Shown: positions 37,508 through 46,521, counted from the stretch's first letter. The stretch: 64,000 bases of DNA from Rhizobium esperanzae (GCF_002204185.1 NZ_MXPU01000002.1:124001-188000), one strand, 5' to 3'. A program made the numbers and translations. The notes: a model not told the origin generated them from the letters alone.

Positions 37508-39100
37508 TCATTGGGAAAGTCCGGCAATGGCGTGCGCGAAGTCCTCGGCCTCGAACGGCTCCAGATCGTCGACACCTTCGCCCACGCCGATGAAATAGAC
37601 CGGCAGCTTGTGCTTGGCGGAGATCGCAACGAGAATGCCGCCGCGCGCCGTGCCGTCGAGCTTGGTCATGATCAGCCCGTTGACGCCGGCGACATTGCGG
37701 AAGATCTCGACCTGGCTCAGCGCATTCTGCCCGGTCGTGGCATCGAGCGTCTGCAGCACGGTGTGCGGCGCGTCGGGATCGAGCTTGCCGAGCACACGCA
37801 CGATCTTCTCGAGCTCGGCCATCAGCTCAGCCTTGTTCTGCAGGCGGCCGGCGGTATCGACGATCAACACGTCGCATTTTTTCGTTTTCGCCTGTTCGAA
37901 GGCGTCATAGGCAAGGCCGGCGGCATCGGCGCCGAGCTTGGTGCCGACGAATTCGGAATTGGTCCGCTCGGCCCAGATCTTCAGTTGCTCGATCGCCGCC
38001 GCGCGGAACGTATCGCCGGCAGCCACCATGACCTTCAGCCCGGCGCCGGAAAGCTTCGCCGCCAGCTTGCCGATCGTCGTCGTCTTGCCGGTGCCGTTGA
38101 CGCCGACGACGAGGATGACATGCGGCTTGTGCGAGAGATCGAGCTGCAGCGGCTTGGCGACCGGTTTCAAAACCTTGGCGATTTCGGACGCCATGATCCT
38201 GCTGACATCCTCGCCGGTGACGTCCTTGCCGTAGCGCTCGGAAGCCAGAGTGTCGGTGACGCGCAGCGCCGTCTCGACGCCGAGATCGGCCTGGATCAGC
38301 AGGTCTTCGAGATCTTGCAGCGTCTCGTCGTCGAGCTTGCGCTTGGTGAAGAGGGCGGTGATCTGACCGGTCAGTTGCGAGGAGGTGCGCGCCAGACCGT
38401 TGCGCAGCCGCTGGAACCAGCTGAGCTTCGGCTGCGGGGCAATGGGCTGCGGTTCGACGATTGCCGGGCCGGTGGCGAAGCCTTTGGGAAGAACGGGAGA
38501 TTCCAGCCTCGGCTGTTCCGCAGTCGTCTCGGAAGGCCCGGTGGGCGTGATGCCCCCCTCTGCCCTGCCGGGCATCTCCCCCACAAGGGGGGAGATCGGC
38601 TGAATAGAGGCGCCCGGTACCTCATCGATCTCAGGTGGAATTTCCTCTACAGGCCCTTCTGCGACTTCCCCGGTCCTTTCGATCAAAGCCGGTGCATCAG
38701 GCTCCAAATGATCTCCCCCCTTGTGGGGGAGATGTCCCGAAGGGACAGAGGGGGGTGTTTCCGTAGCGCTGCCCGCAATCGGCTGGGCTTCCGCCTCCGC
38801 GGCAGCCTCTGCCTCCAGCAATGAAAGTGGCACGACGCCCATTTCGCTCAACTGGTCCGGGGCGGGCAGATTTTGTGGTTCCGTATCCTCTGCCGCGACA
38901 TGCTCTTCCGTCACGCCCTCGCCGATATCCGCCGCCGGTCCGCCGGCCGTATCCATTTCCTCGGGCAGCACCGGATCATCGCCGACTGGCAGATCTTCGG
39001 CGCGCGAACGCCGCTCCAGCTCCTTGTCGACCGCCTGGGGCACGGGCTCTTCAGCCGGCTTGCCGAAGGTGAAGACCTTTTTGATGAAACTGAGCGCCAT
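37508..39100 (-). CDS. ftsY: signal recognition particle receptor FtsY
   Basis: A 530-residue SRP receptor that docks ribosome-SRP complexes to the membrane. The C-terminal NG domain (about 225-530) has GVNGTGKTTT (333-342), DTAGR (415-419) and TKLD (479-482). The acidic/Pro-rich N-terminal A domain (about 1-225) is variable in the family. Two peptides in it, TPPSVPSGHLPHKGGD (115-130) and ISPLVGEMPGRAEGGI (169-184), are encoded by opposite-strand copies of one DNA repeat, so the linker has grown by repeat insertion without breaking the frame. Confidence 0.96.
   Translation of the reverse strand: MALSFIKKVFTFGKPAEEPVPQAVDKELERRSRAEDLPVGDDPVLPEEMDTAGGPAADIGEGVTEEHVAAEDTEPQNLPAPDQLSEMGVVPLSLLEAEAAAEAEAQPIAGSATETPPSVPSGHLPHKGGDHLEPDAPALIERTGEVAEGPVEEIPPEIDEVPGASIQPISPLVGEMPGRAEGGITPTGPSETTAEQPRLESPVLPKGFATGPAIVEPQPIAPQPKLSWFQRLRNGLARTSSQLTGQITALFTKRKLDDETLQDLEDLLIQADLGVETALRVTDTLASERYGKDVTGEDVSRIMASEIAKVLKPVAKPLQLDLSHKPHVILVVGVNGTGKTTTIGKLAAKLSGAGLKVMVAAGDTFRAAAIEQLKIWAERTNSEFVGTKLGADAAGLAYDAFEQAKTKKCDVLIVDTAGRLQNKAELMAELEKIVRVLGKLDPDAPHTVLQTLDATTGQNALSQVEIFRNVAGVNGLIMTKLDGTARGGILVAISAKHKLPVYFIGVGEGVDDLEPFEAEDFAHAIAGLSQ
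38553..38596. repeat. double-hairpin repeat inside ftsY, copy 1
   Basis: This 44 bp unit reads CCCCCCTCTG-CCCTGCCGGGC-ATCTCCCCCACAAGGGGGGAGAT. It has one hairpin from ATCTCCCCC / GGGGGAGAT and a second, weaker one from GCCCTGCCGGGC. It is the reverse-complement relative of 38711-38755, differing at a handful of bases, and codes in frame for FtsY residues 169-183. Confidence 0.85.
38711..38755. repeat. double-hairpin repeat inside ftsY, copy 2 (inverted)
   Basis: A 45 bp unit with hairpin ATCTCCCCC...GGGGGAGAT (38711-38733) and a second hairpin GTCCCGAAGGGAC (38734-38746) followed by AGAGGGGGG. It is inverted relative to copy 1, 114 bp apart, and codes in frame for FtsY residues 116-130. Elements of this form are otherwise typical of rhizobial intergenic DNA. 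Confidence 0.85.
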
Positions 39101-39116
39101 GAGGATTCCGTGAAAG

Positions 39117-40388
39117 TCAGGCCGCTGCGGCCGTCAATTGCATGTCGAGATGCTTGCCATTGTGGCCGGTGATCGTCGCCGGCACAAGTTCGCCGGGACG
39201 AAGGCCGGCGGCTGCGACCAGCGTGAAGTTTTCCGTATGGGCCAGGCCGTTGTTTTCGACGAGCAGCCGTTGCCGGGTTCCGACCATGCCGTCGAGATGG
39301 GATTGATGGAGCCTACGTCCAGTGGCGCGCAGCCTTGCGGCGCGATCCTTGACCAGCGACCGGTCGAGCTGCGGCATGCGGGCGGCCGGCGTGCCGGGAC
39401 GCGGGCTGTAGGGAAAGACATGCAGATGGGCGATTTCAGCCTCTTCGGCGAGCCGCACGGCACTGGCGAACATCTCTTCCGTTTCCGTCGGGAAACCGGC
39501 GATCATATCGGCGCCGAAGCTCATTTCGGGGCGAAGACGGCGCGCCTCCTCGATGAAACGTAGCGCATCGGCGCGCGAATGCCGGCGCTTCATCCGCTTC
39601 AGGATCATGTCGTCGCCATGCTGCAGCGACAGATGCAGATGCGGCATGAAGCGCGGCTCGTCGGCGATCAGGTCCATCAGATGGGCGTCGGCCTCGATAC
39701 TGTCGATCGAGGAAAGCCTGAGCCGCTGGATCTCCGGAAGCTGCTTCAAGAGCGTCTTGGCCAGAAGCCCGAGCGTCGGCGCGCCCGGCAGATCGCCGCC
39801 ATAGCTGGTGGCATCGACCCCGGTCAGCACGATTTCGCGATAACCGCTGTCGGCGAGCTTGCGGGCCTGATCGACGACGGCTCCCATCGGCACGGAGCGG
39901 GAATTGCCGCGGCCATAGGGGATGATGCAGAAGGTGCAGCGGTGGTCGCAGCCGTTCTGCACCTGGATGAAGGCGCGCACATGGCCGTCGATGTGCCTCA
40001 CCATCTGCGGCGCCGTCGCCTTGACGCTCATGATGTCGTTGACGCGCAGCTTCTCTTCGGCCGAAACGCCGAAATCCGGTAGGCTGCGATAGGAGGCGCT
40101 CGAAAGCTTCTCCTCATTGCCGAGCACGGCGTCGACCTCCGGCATGGCGGCGAAGGTCTGTTTTTCCGTCTGCGCGGCACACCCGGTGACGATGATGCGG
40201 GCATGCGGATTGTCGCGCCGCGCCCGTCGGATCGCCTGGCGGGCCTGGCGCACGGCCTCGCCGGTCACGGCGCAGGTATTGACCAGGATGGCGTTGTTGA
40301 GCCCGGCCCTCTCGGCCTGCGCCTTCATCACTTCGGATTCATATGTGTTGAGGCGGCAGCCGAAGGTAATGACCTCGATGCCGCTCAC
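39117..40388 (-). CDS. mtaB: tRNA t6A37 methylthiotransferase MtaB
   Basis: A 423-residue radical-SAM methylthiotransferase that converts t6A37 to ms2t6A37 in tRNAs. The N-terminal cluster cysteines are Cys11, Cys39 and Cys70 (TFGCRLN, VNTCAVT, VTGCAAQ), the radical-SAM cluster is Cys147/Cys151/Cys154 ([10 protein letters not shown]), and a TRAM-like domain ends the protein. The VNTCAVT and [15 protein letters not shown] wording favours MtaB over MiaB or RimO. The start overlaps the dapF stop by four bases; ftsY follows 16 bp downstream. Confidence 0.95.
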   Translation of the reverse strand: MSGIEVITFGCRLNTYESEVMKAQAERAGLNNAILVNTCAVTGEAVRQARQAIRRARRDNPHARIIVTGCAAQTEKQTFAAMPEVDAVLGNEEKLSSASYRSLPDFGVSAEEKLRVNDIMSVKATAPQMVRHIDGHVRAFIQVQNGCDHRCTFCIIPYGRGNSRSVPMGAVVDQARKLADSGYREIVLTGVDATSYGGDLPGAPTLGLLAKTLLKQLPEIQRLRLSSIDSIEADAHLMDLIADEPRFMPHLHLSLQHGDDMILKRMKRRHSRADALRFIEEARRLRPEMSFGADMIAGFPTETEEMFASAVRLAEEAEIAHLHVFPYSPRPGTPAARMPQLDRSLVKDRAARLRATGRRLHQSHLDGMVGTRQRLLVENNGLAHTENFTLVAAAGLRPGELVPATITGHNGKHLDMQLTAAAA

Positions 40389-41290
40389 TGCGCCTCGACC
40401 TCTCGGGTACCATTACGCGACCACAGGCCGGTCGACGGATCGAGCCTGCCCGACCATTCCCATTCGGCCGGGCCGGTCATGATGACGTGATCGTCGCGCT
40501 CGCGCCATTCGATCGAAAGTGTAGCCGGCGGCTTGGCACTTGCCACATTGATCGTCACCGTGCGGCCGGTGCGGCCGGTGCGCGCTGCGCTGACGGCAGC
40601 CGAACAGGCGGCCGAACCGCAGGCAAGCGTCAGTCCCGCGCCGCGCTCCCAGGTGCGCGTCGTCATCGATGTCGGCGAGGTCACCTGCGCCAGCGTGATG
40701 TTGGCGCGCTCGGGAAACATCGGATGGTTTTCCAGCAGCGGCCCGAAGCGGGCGAGATCATAGGACATCACGTCCCTGTCCACCCAGAAGATCGCATGCG
40801 GGTTGCCCATCGACATGGCCGAAGGCGAATGCAACACCGGATTGTCGATCGGGCCGATCTGCAGCTCGATGCGGCTGGTATCGTGGAATTCTTCCGAAAG
40901 CGGGATCCTGTCCCAATCGAACACCGGCTTGCCCATGTCGACGGAGATCGTCCCGTCCTCGTGCTCGACAGCATTGAGGATGCCGGCGACCGTCTGGAAG
41001 GTGAAGGCCTTCCGACCGGTCTCGGCGGCAAGCGCCTGTACGACACAGCGGGTGCCGTTGCCGCAAGCCTGCGCCTTCGAGCCATCGGAGTTCAGGATAT
41101 CGATGAACGCGTCGGTGCCTTCAGCCTTCGGATCATGGATCGCCATGATCTGGTCGAACTCGGTCTGCGGATCGGCATTGAGCGCGACCGCCGCTGCGGG
41201 CGTCAGCTTATCAGGCCGCCCGCGCATGTCGACGACCAGGATCTTGTTGCCAAGCCCGTTCATCCTCGCGAATCCGACCGTTGCGCTCAT
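40385..41290 (-). CDS. dapF: diaminopimelate epimerase
   Basis: A 301-residue cofactor-free epimerase that interconverts LL- and meso-diaminopimelate for lysine and peptidoglycan synthesis. Both catalytic cysteines are present: in [10 protein letters not shown] and in [13 protein letters not shown], and [15 protein letters not shown] at the N-terminus is typical. ATG 41290 was chosen; the frame runs open to 41440 but the added 50 residues are not family-like. It heads the probable dapF-mtaB-ftsY-ispZ-DUF2585 operon. Confidence 0.96.
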   Translation of the reverse strand: MSATVGFARMNGLGNKILVVDMRGRPDKLTPAAAVALNADPQTEFDQIMAIHDPKAEGTDAFIDILNSDGSKAQACGNGTRCVVQALAAETGRKAFTFQTVAGILNAVEHEDGTISVDMGKPVFDWDRIPLSEEFHDTSRIELQIGPIDNPVLHSPSAMSMGNPHAIFWVDRDVMSYDLARFGPLLENHPMFPERANITLAQVTSPTSMTTRTWERGAGLTLACGSAACSAAVSAARTGRTGRTVTINVASAKPPATLSIEWRERDDHVIMTGPAEWEWSGRLDPSTGLWSRNGTREVEAQ

Positions 41291-41402
41291 GATGTCATTC
41301 CGTCCGTCTTTCCGCTGTATATGGCGGAAACGCGAGGGAATTACCAGTGGGTGAGTGCCATGCAGGCCTTGCAGCCGACTGAGCCTCCGGGCGGTCCGTC
41401 TT

Positions 41403-41606
41403 CTACCGCTGCCCGCCGTCGGCTTCGAAGGACGCCGCATGCGCCTCGACGATAGCGGCGGTGATGACCTTCCTCAGCTCGTAGACCAGCGAGCGGGATC
41501 GTTTGCGATCCAGATCCTGTGCCGCTTTTGCAAGACTAAGGCCTTCGTTGAGAACAATATGATGGGCCCGTGCCAGCGCCCAACTTTCAATATCAGCATT
41601 GATCAT
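41403..41606 (-). CDS. hypothetical 67-residue protein
   Basis: A small, charged helical protein: [20 protein letters not shown], then a second half with [32 protein letters not shown]. The middle ([18 protein letters not shown]) has the rhythm of a short helix-turn-helix, but this is weak. ATG 41606 has a GGAG box nine bases upstream; an earlier ATG at 41627 is less likely. No family recognised. It is 112 bp upstream of dapF on the same strand. Confidence 0.6.
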   Translation of the reverse strand: MINADIESWALARAHHIVLNEGLSLAKAAQDLDRKRSRSLVYELRKVITAAIVEAHAASFEADGGQR

Positions 41607-41809
41607 TCGATATCTCCGCCGGATCATCCGGCATCAAGGATATTCACGAATCATTTACAGGACGCACTTAAGTAGAAAGTAGAACCACAAGCAGAATATT
41701 TTGCAACTGGCCTGAATGGCGAATTGGATTGTGAGCGGCAATTTAGCCGCTTGCCCCATGTGGCACCGCTTCCGAAAAGGCCGCTGTGCGGTCATCCGCC
41801 CGCATTCGC

Positions 41810-41839
41810 CTTGACTTTCCCGCCGCTTTCCTGTTTATC
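41810..41839 (+). promoter_or_regulatory. predicted sigma-70-type promoter
   Basis: CTTGACTTT contains a TTGACT -35 element at 41811-41816, and TTTATC at 41834-41839 can serve as -10 with a 17 bp spacer. This is close to the rhizobial housekeeping pattern (CTTGAC-N17-CTATAT). Transcription would start near 41846. Confidence 0.5.
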
Positions 41840-41845
41840 GCGCCC

Positions 41846-41941
41846 AATCCGCGACGAGCCGCATGACTCCGAGCCGCCGACCGGGACCTGAGATCCCGGA
41901 GGTCAACACCCGACAGCGCGATGCGCCCTCGGGTGCTTTTT
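41846..41941 (+). ncRNA. candidate small RNA or attenuator upstream of ffh
   Basis: Between the predicted start near 41846 and a U-tract at 41937-41941 lie two hairpins: CCGGGA (41881-41886) / TCCCGG (41894-41899), and CACCCGA (41907-41913) / TCGGGTG (41929-41935) followed by CTTTTT. No gene on this strand precedes it, so the terminator must serve a transcript starting here: a free ~95 nt RNA or a leader that stops transcription before ffh. It does not match the 4.5S SRP RNA consensus. Confidence 0.5.
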
Positions 41942-42024
41942 GGCTTTGCGTCTTGTTTTCGTCAAGGAAAAGCACGACGTTTCCGGGCAGATCAACCCGC
42001 CCGAAACGTATCAAGGAAGAGCCG

Positions 42025-43602
42025 ATGTTTGAAAACCTCCAGGACCGTCTTGGATCCATTCTGAATGGACTGACAGGCCGTGGCGCGCTTTCGGAAGCCG
42101 ATGTTTCCGCAGCGCTGCGCGAGGTTCGCCGCGCGCTGCTGGAGGCCGACGTCGCGCTCGACGTCGTGCGTTCCTTCACCGACCGCGTGCGTGAAAAAGC
42201 CGTCGGCGCCGAGATCCTGAAGTCGATCAAGCCCGGCCAGATGGTCGTCAAGATCGTCCATGACGAACTGATCGAGATGCTGGGCGGCGAAGGTGTGGGC
42301 ATCGACCTGCATGCGGCCGCCCCCGTCGTCGTCATGATGGTCGGCCTTCAGGGCTCGGGCAAGACGACGACGTCAGCCAAGATCGCCAATCGTCTGTCGA
42401 CGCGCGAGAAGAAAAAGGTGCTGATGGCGTCGCTCGACACGCGCCGTCCGGCCGCGCAAGAGCAGCTTCGCCAGCTCGGCGCGCAGGCCAATATCGACAC
42501 GCTGCCGATCATTGCAGGCCAGTCGCCGACCGATATCGCCGCCCGCGCCGTGCAGGCGGCCAAGCTCGGCGGCCATGACGTCGTCATCCTCGACACAGCC
42601 GGCCGCACCCATATCGACGAGCCCTTGATGGTCGAGATGGCCGACATCAAGAAGCGCTCGAACCCGCATGAAATCCTCCTGGTCGCCGACAGCCTCACCG
42701 GCCAGGACGCCGTCAACCTCGCCCGCAATTTTGACGAACGCGTCGGCATCACCGGCCTCGTGCTGACCCGCATGGACGGCGACGGCCGCGGCGGTGCTGC
42801 CCTTTCGATGCGCGCCGTCACCGGCAAGCCGATCAAGCTGATCGGCGTCGGCGAGAAGATGAGCGAGCTCGAGGAGTTCCATCCCCGCCGCATTGCCGAC
42901 CGCATTCTCGGCATGGGCGATATCGTTTCGCTCGTCGAGCGCGCCGCGGAGAATATCGACGCCGAAAAGGCGGCCGCCATGGCCGCCAAGATGGCCAAGG
43001 GCAAGTTCGACCTCGACGACCTCGCCGATCAGCTGCGCCAGATGCAGAAGATGGGCGGCATGGGCGGCATCATGGGCATGATGCCCGGCATGGCGGGCAT
43101 GAAGGACAAGATGGCCGCAGCCGGCCTCGACGACAAGCTTTTCGGCCGCCAGATCGCCATCATCCAATCGATGACCAAGGCCGAGCGCGCCAATCCCGAC
43201 CTGCTCAAGCATTCGCGCAAGAAGCGCATCGCCGCCGGCTCCGGCACCGATGCCGCCGCCATCAACAAGCTTCTGAAGATGCACCGCCAGATGGCCGACA
43301 TGATGAAGATGATGGGCGGCAAGGGCAAAGGCGGCCTGATGAAGCAGATGATGGGCGGCCTTGCCGGCAAGATGGGGCTTGGCGGCGGCGGCATGGGCGG
43401 CATGCCCGATCTCTCGAATATCGATCCCCGTCAGCTCGAAGCCCTGCAGAAGCAGGCGGAAGCGGCGGGTTTGGGAAAACCGGGCGGGGGTATGCCCGGT
43501 CTCGGCGGTCTGCCGGTTGGTTTGCCGGGCCTCGGCGGCGCCAAGCTGCCGGGCCTTGGCGGTGGTTTCCCGGGCTTGCCCGGCTTGCCGAAGAAGAAGT
43601 GA
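42025..43602 (+). CDS. ffh: signal recognition particle protein Ffh
   Basis: A 525-residue SRP GTPase that binds signal sequences of nascent membrane proteins and 4.5S RNA. GTPase motifs include GLQGSGKTTT (107-116), DTRRPAAQEQL, DTAGR and TRMDGDGRGGAA. The methionine-rich M domain follows (MQKMGGMGGIMGMMPGMAGM... and MADMMKMMGG). The last ~45 residues are a Gly/Pro/Leu-rich repetitive tail (GLGGLP, GLPGLGG) ending in KKK. ATG 42025 matches the family N-terminus and follows AAGGAAGAG. Confidence 0.97.
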   Translation: MFENLQDRLGSILNGLTGRGALSEADVSAALREVRRALLEADVALDVVRSFTDRVREKAVGAEILKSIKPGQMVVKIVHDELIEMLGGEGVGIDLHAAAPVVVMMVGLQGSGKTTTSAKIANRLSTREKKKVLMASLDTRRPAAQEQLRQLGAQANIDTLPIIAGQSPTDIAARAVQAAKLGGHDVVILDTAGRTHIDEPLMVEMADIKKRSNPHEILLVADSLTGQDAVNLARNFDERVGITGLVLTRMDGDGRGGAALSMRAVTGKPIKLIGVGEKMSELEEFHPRRIADRILGMGDIVSLVERAAENIDAEKAAAMAAKMAKGKFDLDDLADQLRQMQKMGGMGGIMGMMPGMAGMKDKMAAAGLDDKLFGRQIAIIQSMTKAERANPDLLKHSRKKRIAAGSGTDAAAINKLLKMHRQMADMMKMMGGKGKGGLMKQMMGGLAGKMGLGGGGMGGMPDLSNIDPRQLEALQKQAEAAGLGKPGGGMPGLGGLPVGLPGLGGAKLPGLGGGFPGLPGLPKKK

Positions 43603-43618
43603 AAGGATCGCTTGCCCC

Positions 43619-43939
43619 ATGATTGATCCAAACGTCAAAACCCAGCTCGCGAGCTATCGTCAGTCGATCGACAATATCGATGCCGCTCTCGTGCACATGC
43701 TGGCCGAACGCTTCCGCTGCACCAAAGAAGTCGGCGTGCTGAAGGCCAAATACAATCTGCCGCCGGCCGATCCGGCGCGCGAGGAATACCAGATCGAACG
43801 CCTTCGCCAGCTGGCGAAGACCGCCAATTTGGATCCGGATTTCGCCGAGAAGTTCCTGAACTTCGTCATCAAGGAAGTCATCCGGCATCATGAGCAGATC
43901 GCTGCGGACCACGCTGAACAGAGCGCCGCAGCCCGATAA
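43619..43939 (+). CDS. chorismate mutase (AroQ type)
   Basis: A 106-residue all-helical AroQ-class chorismate mutase that converts chorismate to prephenate for phenylalanine and tyrosine. It begins YRQSIDNIDAALVHMLAERFRCTKEVGVLKAKYNLPPADPAREEYQIERL, with the conserved Arg, Lys and Glu of the active site. Start ATG 43619 is 16 bp after the ffh stop. Its place between ffh and rpsP is common in Rhizobiales. Confidence 0.93.
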   Translation: MIDPNVKTQLASYRQSIDNIDAALVHMLAERFRCTKEVGVLKAKYNLPPADPAREEYQIERLRQLAKTANLDPDFAEKFLNFVIKEVIRHHEQIAADHAEQSAAAR

Positions 43940-43987
43940 CCACACCGCCCTACGAAGCGGTCAAGAAAAGCCTAAGGAGTAAAGAAC

Positions 43988-44359
43988 ATGGCACTGAAAA
44001 TTCGTCTCGCCCGCGGTGGCTCCAAGAAGCGTCCGTACTACCACGTCGTGCTCGCTGATGCGCGCAGCCCGCGTGACGGCCGCTTCCTCGAAAACCTCGG
44101 TTCCTGGAACCCGATGCTCGCCAAGGACGACGAGAAGCGCGTTCAGCTGAACGCCGAGCGCATCAAGCACTGGATCGACAACGGCGCCCAGCCGACCGAC
44201 CGCGTTCTGCGCTTCCTCGATGAAGCCGGCGTTGCCAAGCGCGAAGCCAAGAACAACCCGATCAAGGCAAAGCCCGGCAAGCGCGCCCAGGAACGCGCCG
44301 CCGAAAAGGCCCAGAAGATCGCCGACGCTGCAGCTGCTGCCGCCGACGCCGCGGAATAA
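43988..44359 (+). CDS. rpsP: 30S ribosomal protein S16
   Basis: A 123-residue S16 with the standard N-terminus ([35 protein letters not shown]) and a C-terminal Ala/Lys-rich extension of about 40 residues common in alphaproteobacteria. AAGGAG at 43973-43978 is a strong ribosome site. It is followed by a strong terminator before rimM, so it is probably expressed above the downstream genes. Confidence 0.97.
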   Translation: MALKIRLARGGSKKRPYYHVVLADARSPRDGRFLENLGSWNPMLAKDDEKRVQLNAERIKHWIDNGAQPTDRVLRFLDEAGVAKREAKNNPIKAKPGKRAQERAAEKAQKIADAAAAAADAAE

Positions 44360-44381
44360 ATCGGGACATTCCCTTCTCGAG

Positions 44382-44416
44382 CGGGCGGCATGGCGACATG
44401 CCGCCCGTTTTCGTTT
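44382..44416 (+). terminator. terminator/attenuator between rpsP and rimM
   Basis: A perfect 11 bp stem CGGGCGGCATG (44382-44392) / CATGCCGCCCG (44397-44407) with loop GCGA, then TTTTCGTTT. It lies 22 bp after rpsP and 60 bp before rimM within what is otherwise a classical operon. Confidence 0.9.
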
Positions 44417-44475
44417 CCAATCGCCCGCACTTCGTTTATGAGAAACCTGTCTTTCGGCTTCACGTGAAGGAACCC

Positions 44476-45042
44476 ATGACAAAGCTTGAAAACCCGGTTT
44501 TGATGGCGACGATCGGTGGCGCGCAGGGTCTCAGGGGCGAGGTGCGCGCCAAGGCCTACACGGCCGATCCTAGCGCGCTCGGCGATTACGGCCTTTTGCA
44601 CAGCACGGACGGACGCAGCTTCGAAATCCTCGAAATCCGTGAGATGAAGAACGTCGTCGTCGTCCGTTTCCGCGGCATCAACGACCGCAACGCCGCCGAA
44701 GCGCTGAATGGACTTGAACTCTATATCGAGCGTGACAACCTGCCGGACGAGGAGCTCGAGGACGACGAGTTCTACTATGCCGATCTCGAAGGGCTCGAAG
44801 CGCTTGATGACAAGGGCGTCAGCTACGGAACGGTCACAGGCGTCTTCGATTTCGGCGCCGGCGATCTCCTGGAGCTCAAGGGCCCGGGCAAGCGCCCCGT
44901 TCTCATTCCCTTCTCGGAAGCCTCTGTGCTGGAAATCGATCTCGAAGCCGGTACGCTGCTGATCGATCCGCTGGCGGCGGGACTGGTCGACGACCCCGAG
45001 CTTTCGCAGTTCACCGCGGACAAGCCGAAAAAGAAGAAGTAA
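44476..45042 (+). CDS. rimM: ribosome maturation factor RimM
   Basis: A 188-residue 16S rRNA processing factor that binds S19 during 30S assembly. The N-terminal RimM domain shows [24 protein letters not shown], and the PRC-barrel domain has [18 protein letters not shown] and [38 protein letters not shown]. It ends in a KKKK tail. ATG 44476 with GTGAAGGA upstream was chosen; an ATG at 44398 overlaps the terminator. The stop shares one base with the trmD start (TAATG). Confidence 0.95.
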   Translation: MTKLENPVLMATIGGAQGLRGEVRAKAYTADPSALGDYGLLHSTDGRSFEILEIREMKNVVVVRFRGINDRNAAEALNGLELYIERDNLPDEELEDDEFYYADLEGLEALDDKGVSYGTVTGVFDFGAGDLLELKGPGKRPVLIPFSEASVLEIDLEAGTLLIDPLAAGLVDDPELSQFTADKPKKKK

Positions 45043-45743
45043 TGGCTTTCCGGGCGCGCGTACTGACACTTTATCCGGAAATGTTTCCGGGGCATCTTGG
45101 CTTCTCGCTCGCCGGCAAGGCGATGGAGCGTGGGCAATGGTCACTGGATCTGGTGCAGATTCGCGATTTCGCCACCGACAGGCACCGCACTGTCGACGAC
45201 ACGCCGGCCGGCGGCGGCGCCGGCATGGTGCTGAAGGCTGACGTTCTCGCCCGCGCAATCGACAGTGTCGGTGAAAATGATCCCCGGCCGCGCCTGCTGA
45301 TGAGCCCGCGCGGCCGGCCGCTGACGCAGCAGCGCGTGCGTGAGCTTGCGGCGGGTGACGGCCTCATCATCGTCTGCGGTCGCTTCGAGGGCGTCGACCA
45401 GCGGGTGATCGAGGCGCGCGGACTGGAAGAAGTCTCGATCGGCGATTACGTGCTGTCGGGCGGCGAGCCGGCGGCGCTGATCCTGCTTGATGCGATCATC
45501 CGCATCCTGCCCGGCGTTATGGGCAACGATCTTTCCGGCCTGCACGAAAGCTTCGAAGGCGGGTTGCTGGAACATCCCCATTATACCCGGCCACAAGAGT
45601 GGGAAGGCCGGGAAATTCCCTCCGTCTTGACGTCGGGCAACCACGGAGCCATCGAGAAATGGCGCCACCAAGAAGCAGTGCGGCTGACGCAGGAACGGCG
45701 GCCGGACCTGCTCGATAGCGCTAAAACCGAGAAAAACGGCTGA
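45042..45743 (+). CDS. trmD: tRNA (guanine37-N1)-methyltransferase TrmD
   Basis: A 233-residue SPOUT methyltransferase that makes m1G37 and prevents +1 frameshifting. The knot region has [34 protein letters not shown], and [21 protein letters not shown] near the N-terminus and [30 protein letters not shown] near the C-terminus are diagnostic. The start overlaps the rimM stop by one base. Confidence 0.97.
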   Translation: MAFRARVLTLYPEMFPGHLGFSLAGKAMERGQWSLDLVQIRDFATDRHRTVDDTPAGGGAGMVLKADVLARAIDSVGENDPRPRLLMSPRGRPLTQQRVRELAAGDGLIIVCGRFEGVDQRVIEARGLEEVSIGDYVLSGGEPAALILLDAIIRILPGVMGNDLSGLHESFEGGLLEHPHYTRPQEWEGREIPSVLTSGNHGAIEKWRHQEAVRLTQERRPDLLDSAKTEKNG

Positions 45744-45821
45744 TTTCGCCGTCCTTTTCACAAAAATGTCGTGCGAGGGATGACAAGCCCCGGCCTTTCG
45801 TGTATTGGCGCACGCGGAAAT

Positions 45822-45833
45822 GGGGCTAGCCCC
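45822..45833. other. 12 bp perfect palindrome in the rplS leader
   Basis: GGGGCTAGCCCC is self-complementary and lies about 120 bp before rplS in the 210 bp trmD-rplS gap. It may be part of a leader RNA structure or a protein site. I cannot assign a function. Confidence 0.4.
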
Positions 45834-45953
45834 GTCTGCCAGCAAACAAAGAATGGCGAATCCGCTCCCGTCCGTAAGGGCAAACTCCAGAGGCATCGAC
45901 CGAAGGACAGTATGAGCGCTCTGGCTGTTTCAGAAGAACCAAAGGTTAAGACG

Positions 45954-46496
45954 ATGAACATCATCCAGCAGCTCGAGGCCGAACAGGCCGCTAAGATCGA
46001 AGCCAAGCGCACCCTCCCAGAATTCTCCCCGGGCGACACCGTCCGCGTCAACGTGAAGGTCACGGAAGGCAACCGTACCCGCGTCCAGGCCTATGAAGGC
46101 GTCTGCATCGCCCGCTCCGGTGGTGGCCTGCAGGAAAACTTCACGGTTCGCAAGATCTCCTACGGCGAAGGCGTCGAGCGCGTATTCCCGGTCTACTCGC
46201 CGATGATCGAAAGCGTCGACGTTGTTCGCCGCGGTAAGGTCCGTCGCGCCAAGCTCTATTACCTCCGCGATCGTCGCGGCAAGTCGGCTCGTATCGTTGA
46301 AGACACCGGCGTTCGCGCCCGCAAGCTCAACGACGCCGAGCGCGCTGCTGTCGCCGAGGAAAAGGCCCGTATCGAAGCCGAGAAGGTTGCAGCCGCCCAG
46401 GCGCTCGCCGCCGAAAAGGCAGCAGCAGAAGCTGCAGAAGCCAAGGCCGCGGCGGAAGCAGCTGCTGCAGCCGAAGCCGAGAAGGCCGCAGAATAA
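45954..46496 (+). CDS. rplS: 50S ribosomal protein L19
   Basis: A 180-residue L19. The core (residues 1-125) has [31 protein letters not shown] and [38 protein letters not shown]. The last ~50 residues are an Ala/Glu/Lys-rich helix ([21 protein letters not shown]...), a lineage-specific tail. ATG 45954 is the family start; in-frame ATGs further upstream (for example 45912) are possible but lack conservation. A strong terminator follows. Confidence 0.96.
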   Translation: MNIIQQLEAEQAAKIEAKRTLPEFSPGDTVRVNVKVTEGNRTRVQAYEGVCIARSGGGLQENFTVRKISYGEGVERVFPVYSPMIESVDVVRRGKVRRAKLYYLRDRRGKSARIVEDTGVRARKLNDAERAAVAEEKARIEAEKVAAAQALAAEKAAAEAAEAKAAAEAAAAAEAEKAAE

Positions 46497-46521
46497 GATC
46501 TGCGCAAAATTCTGTTTCTGG

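Larger units (their letters stand above)
41607..42024. other. 418 bp non-coding region upstream of ffh
   Basis: The part next to 41607 should hold the promoter of the small gene on the minus strand. The 41811-41941 part holds a plus-strand promoter and terminator unit, listed separately. The last 80 bp before ffh include the ffh ribosome site AAGGAAGAG (42013-42021). No further ORF is convincing. Confidence 0.6.

Noticed and set aside
41846..41941. 4.5S SRP RNA (ffs) upstream of ffh
   Set aside because: The conserved GGUC...GGAAGCAGC core loops of SRP RNA are absent; only two simple hairpins are seen.
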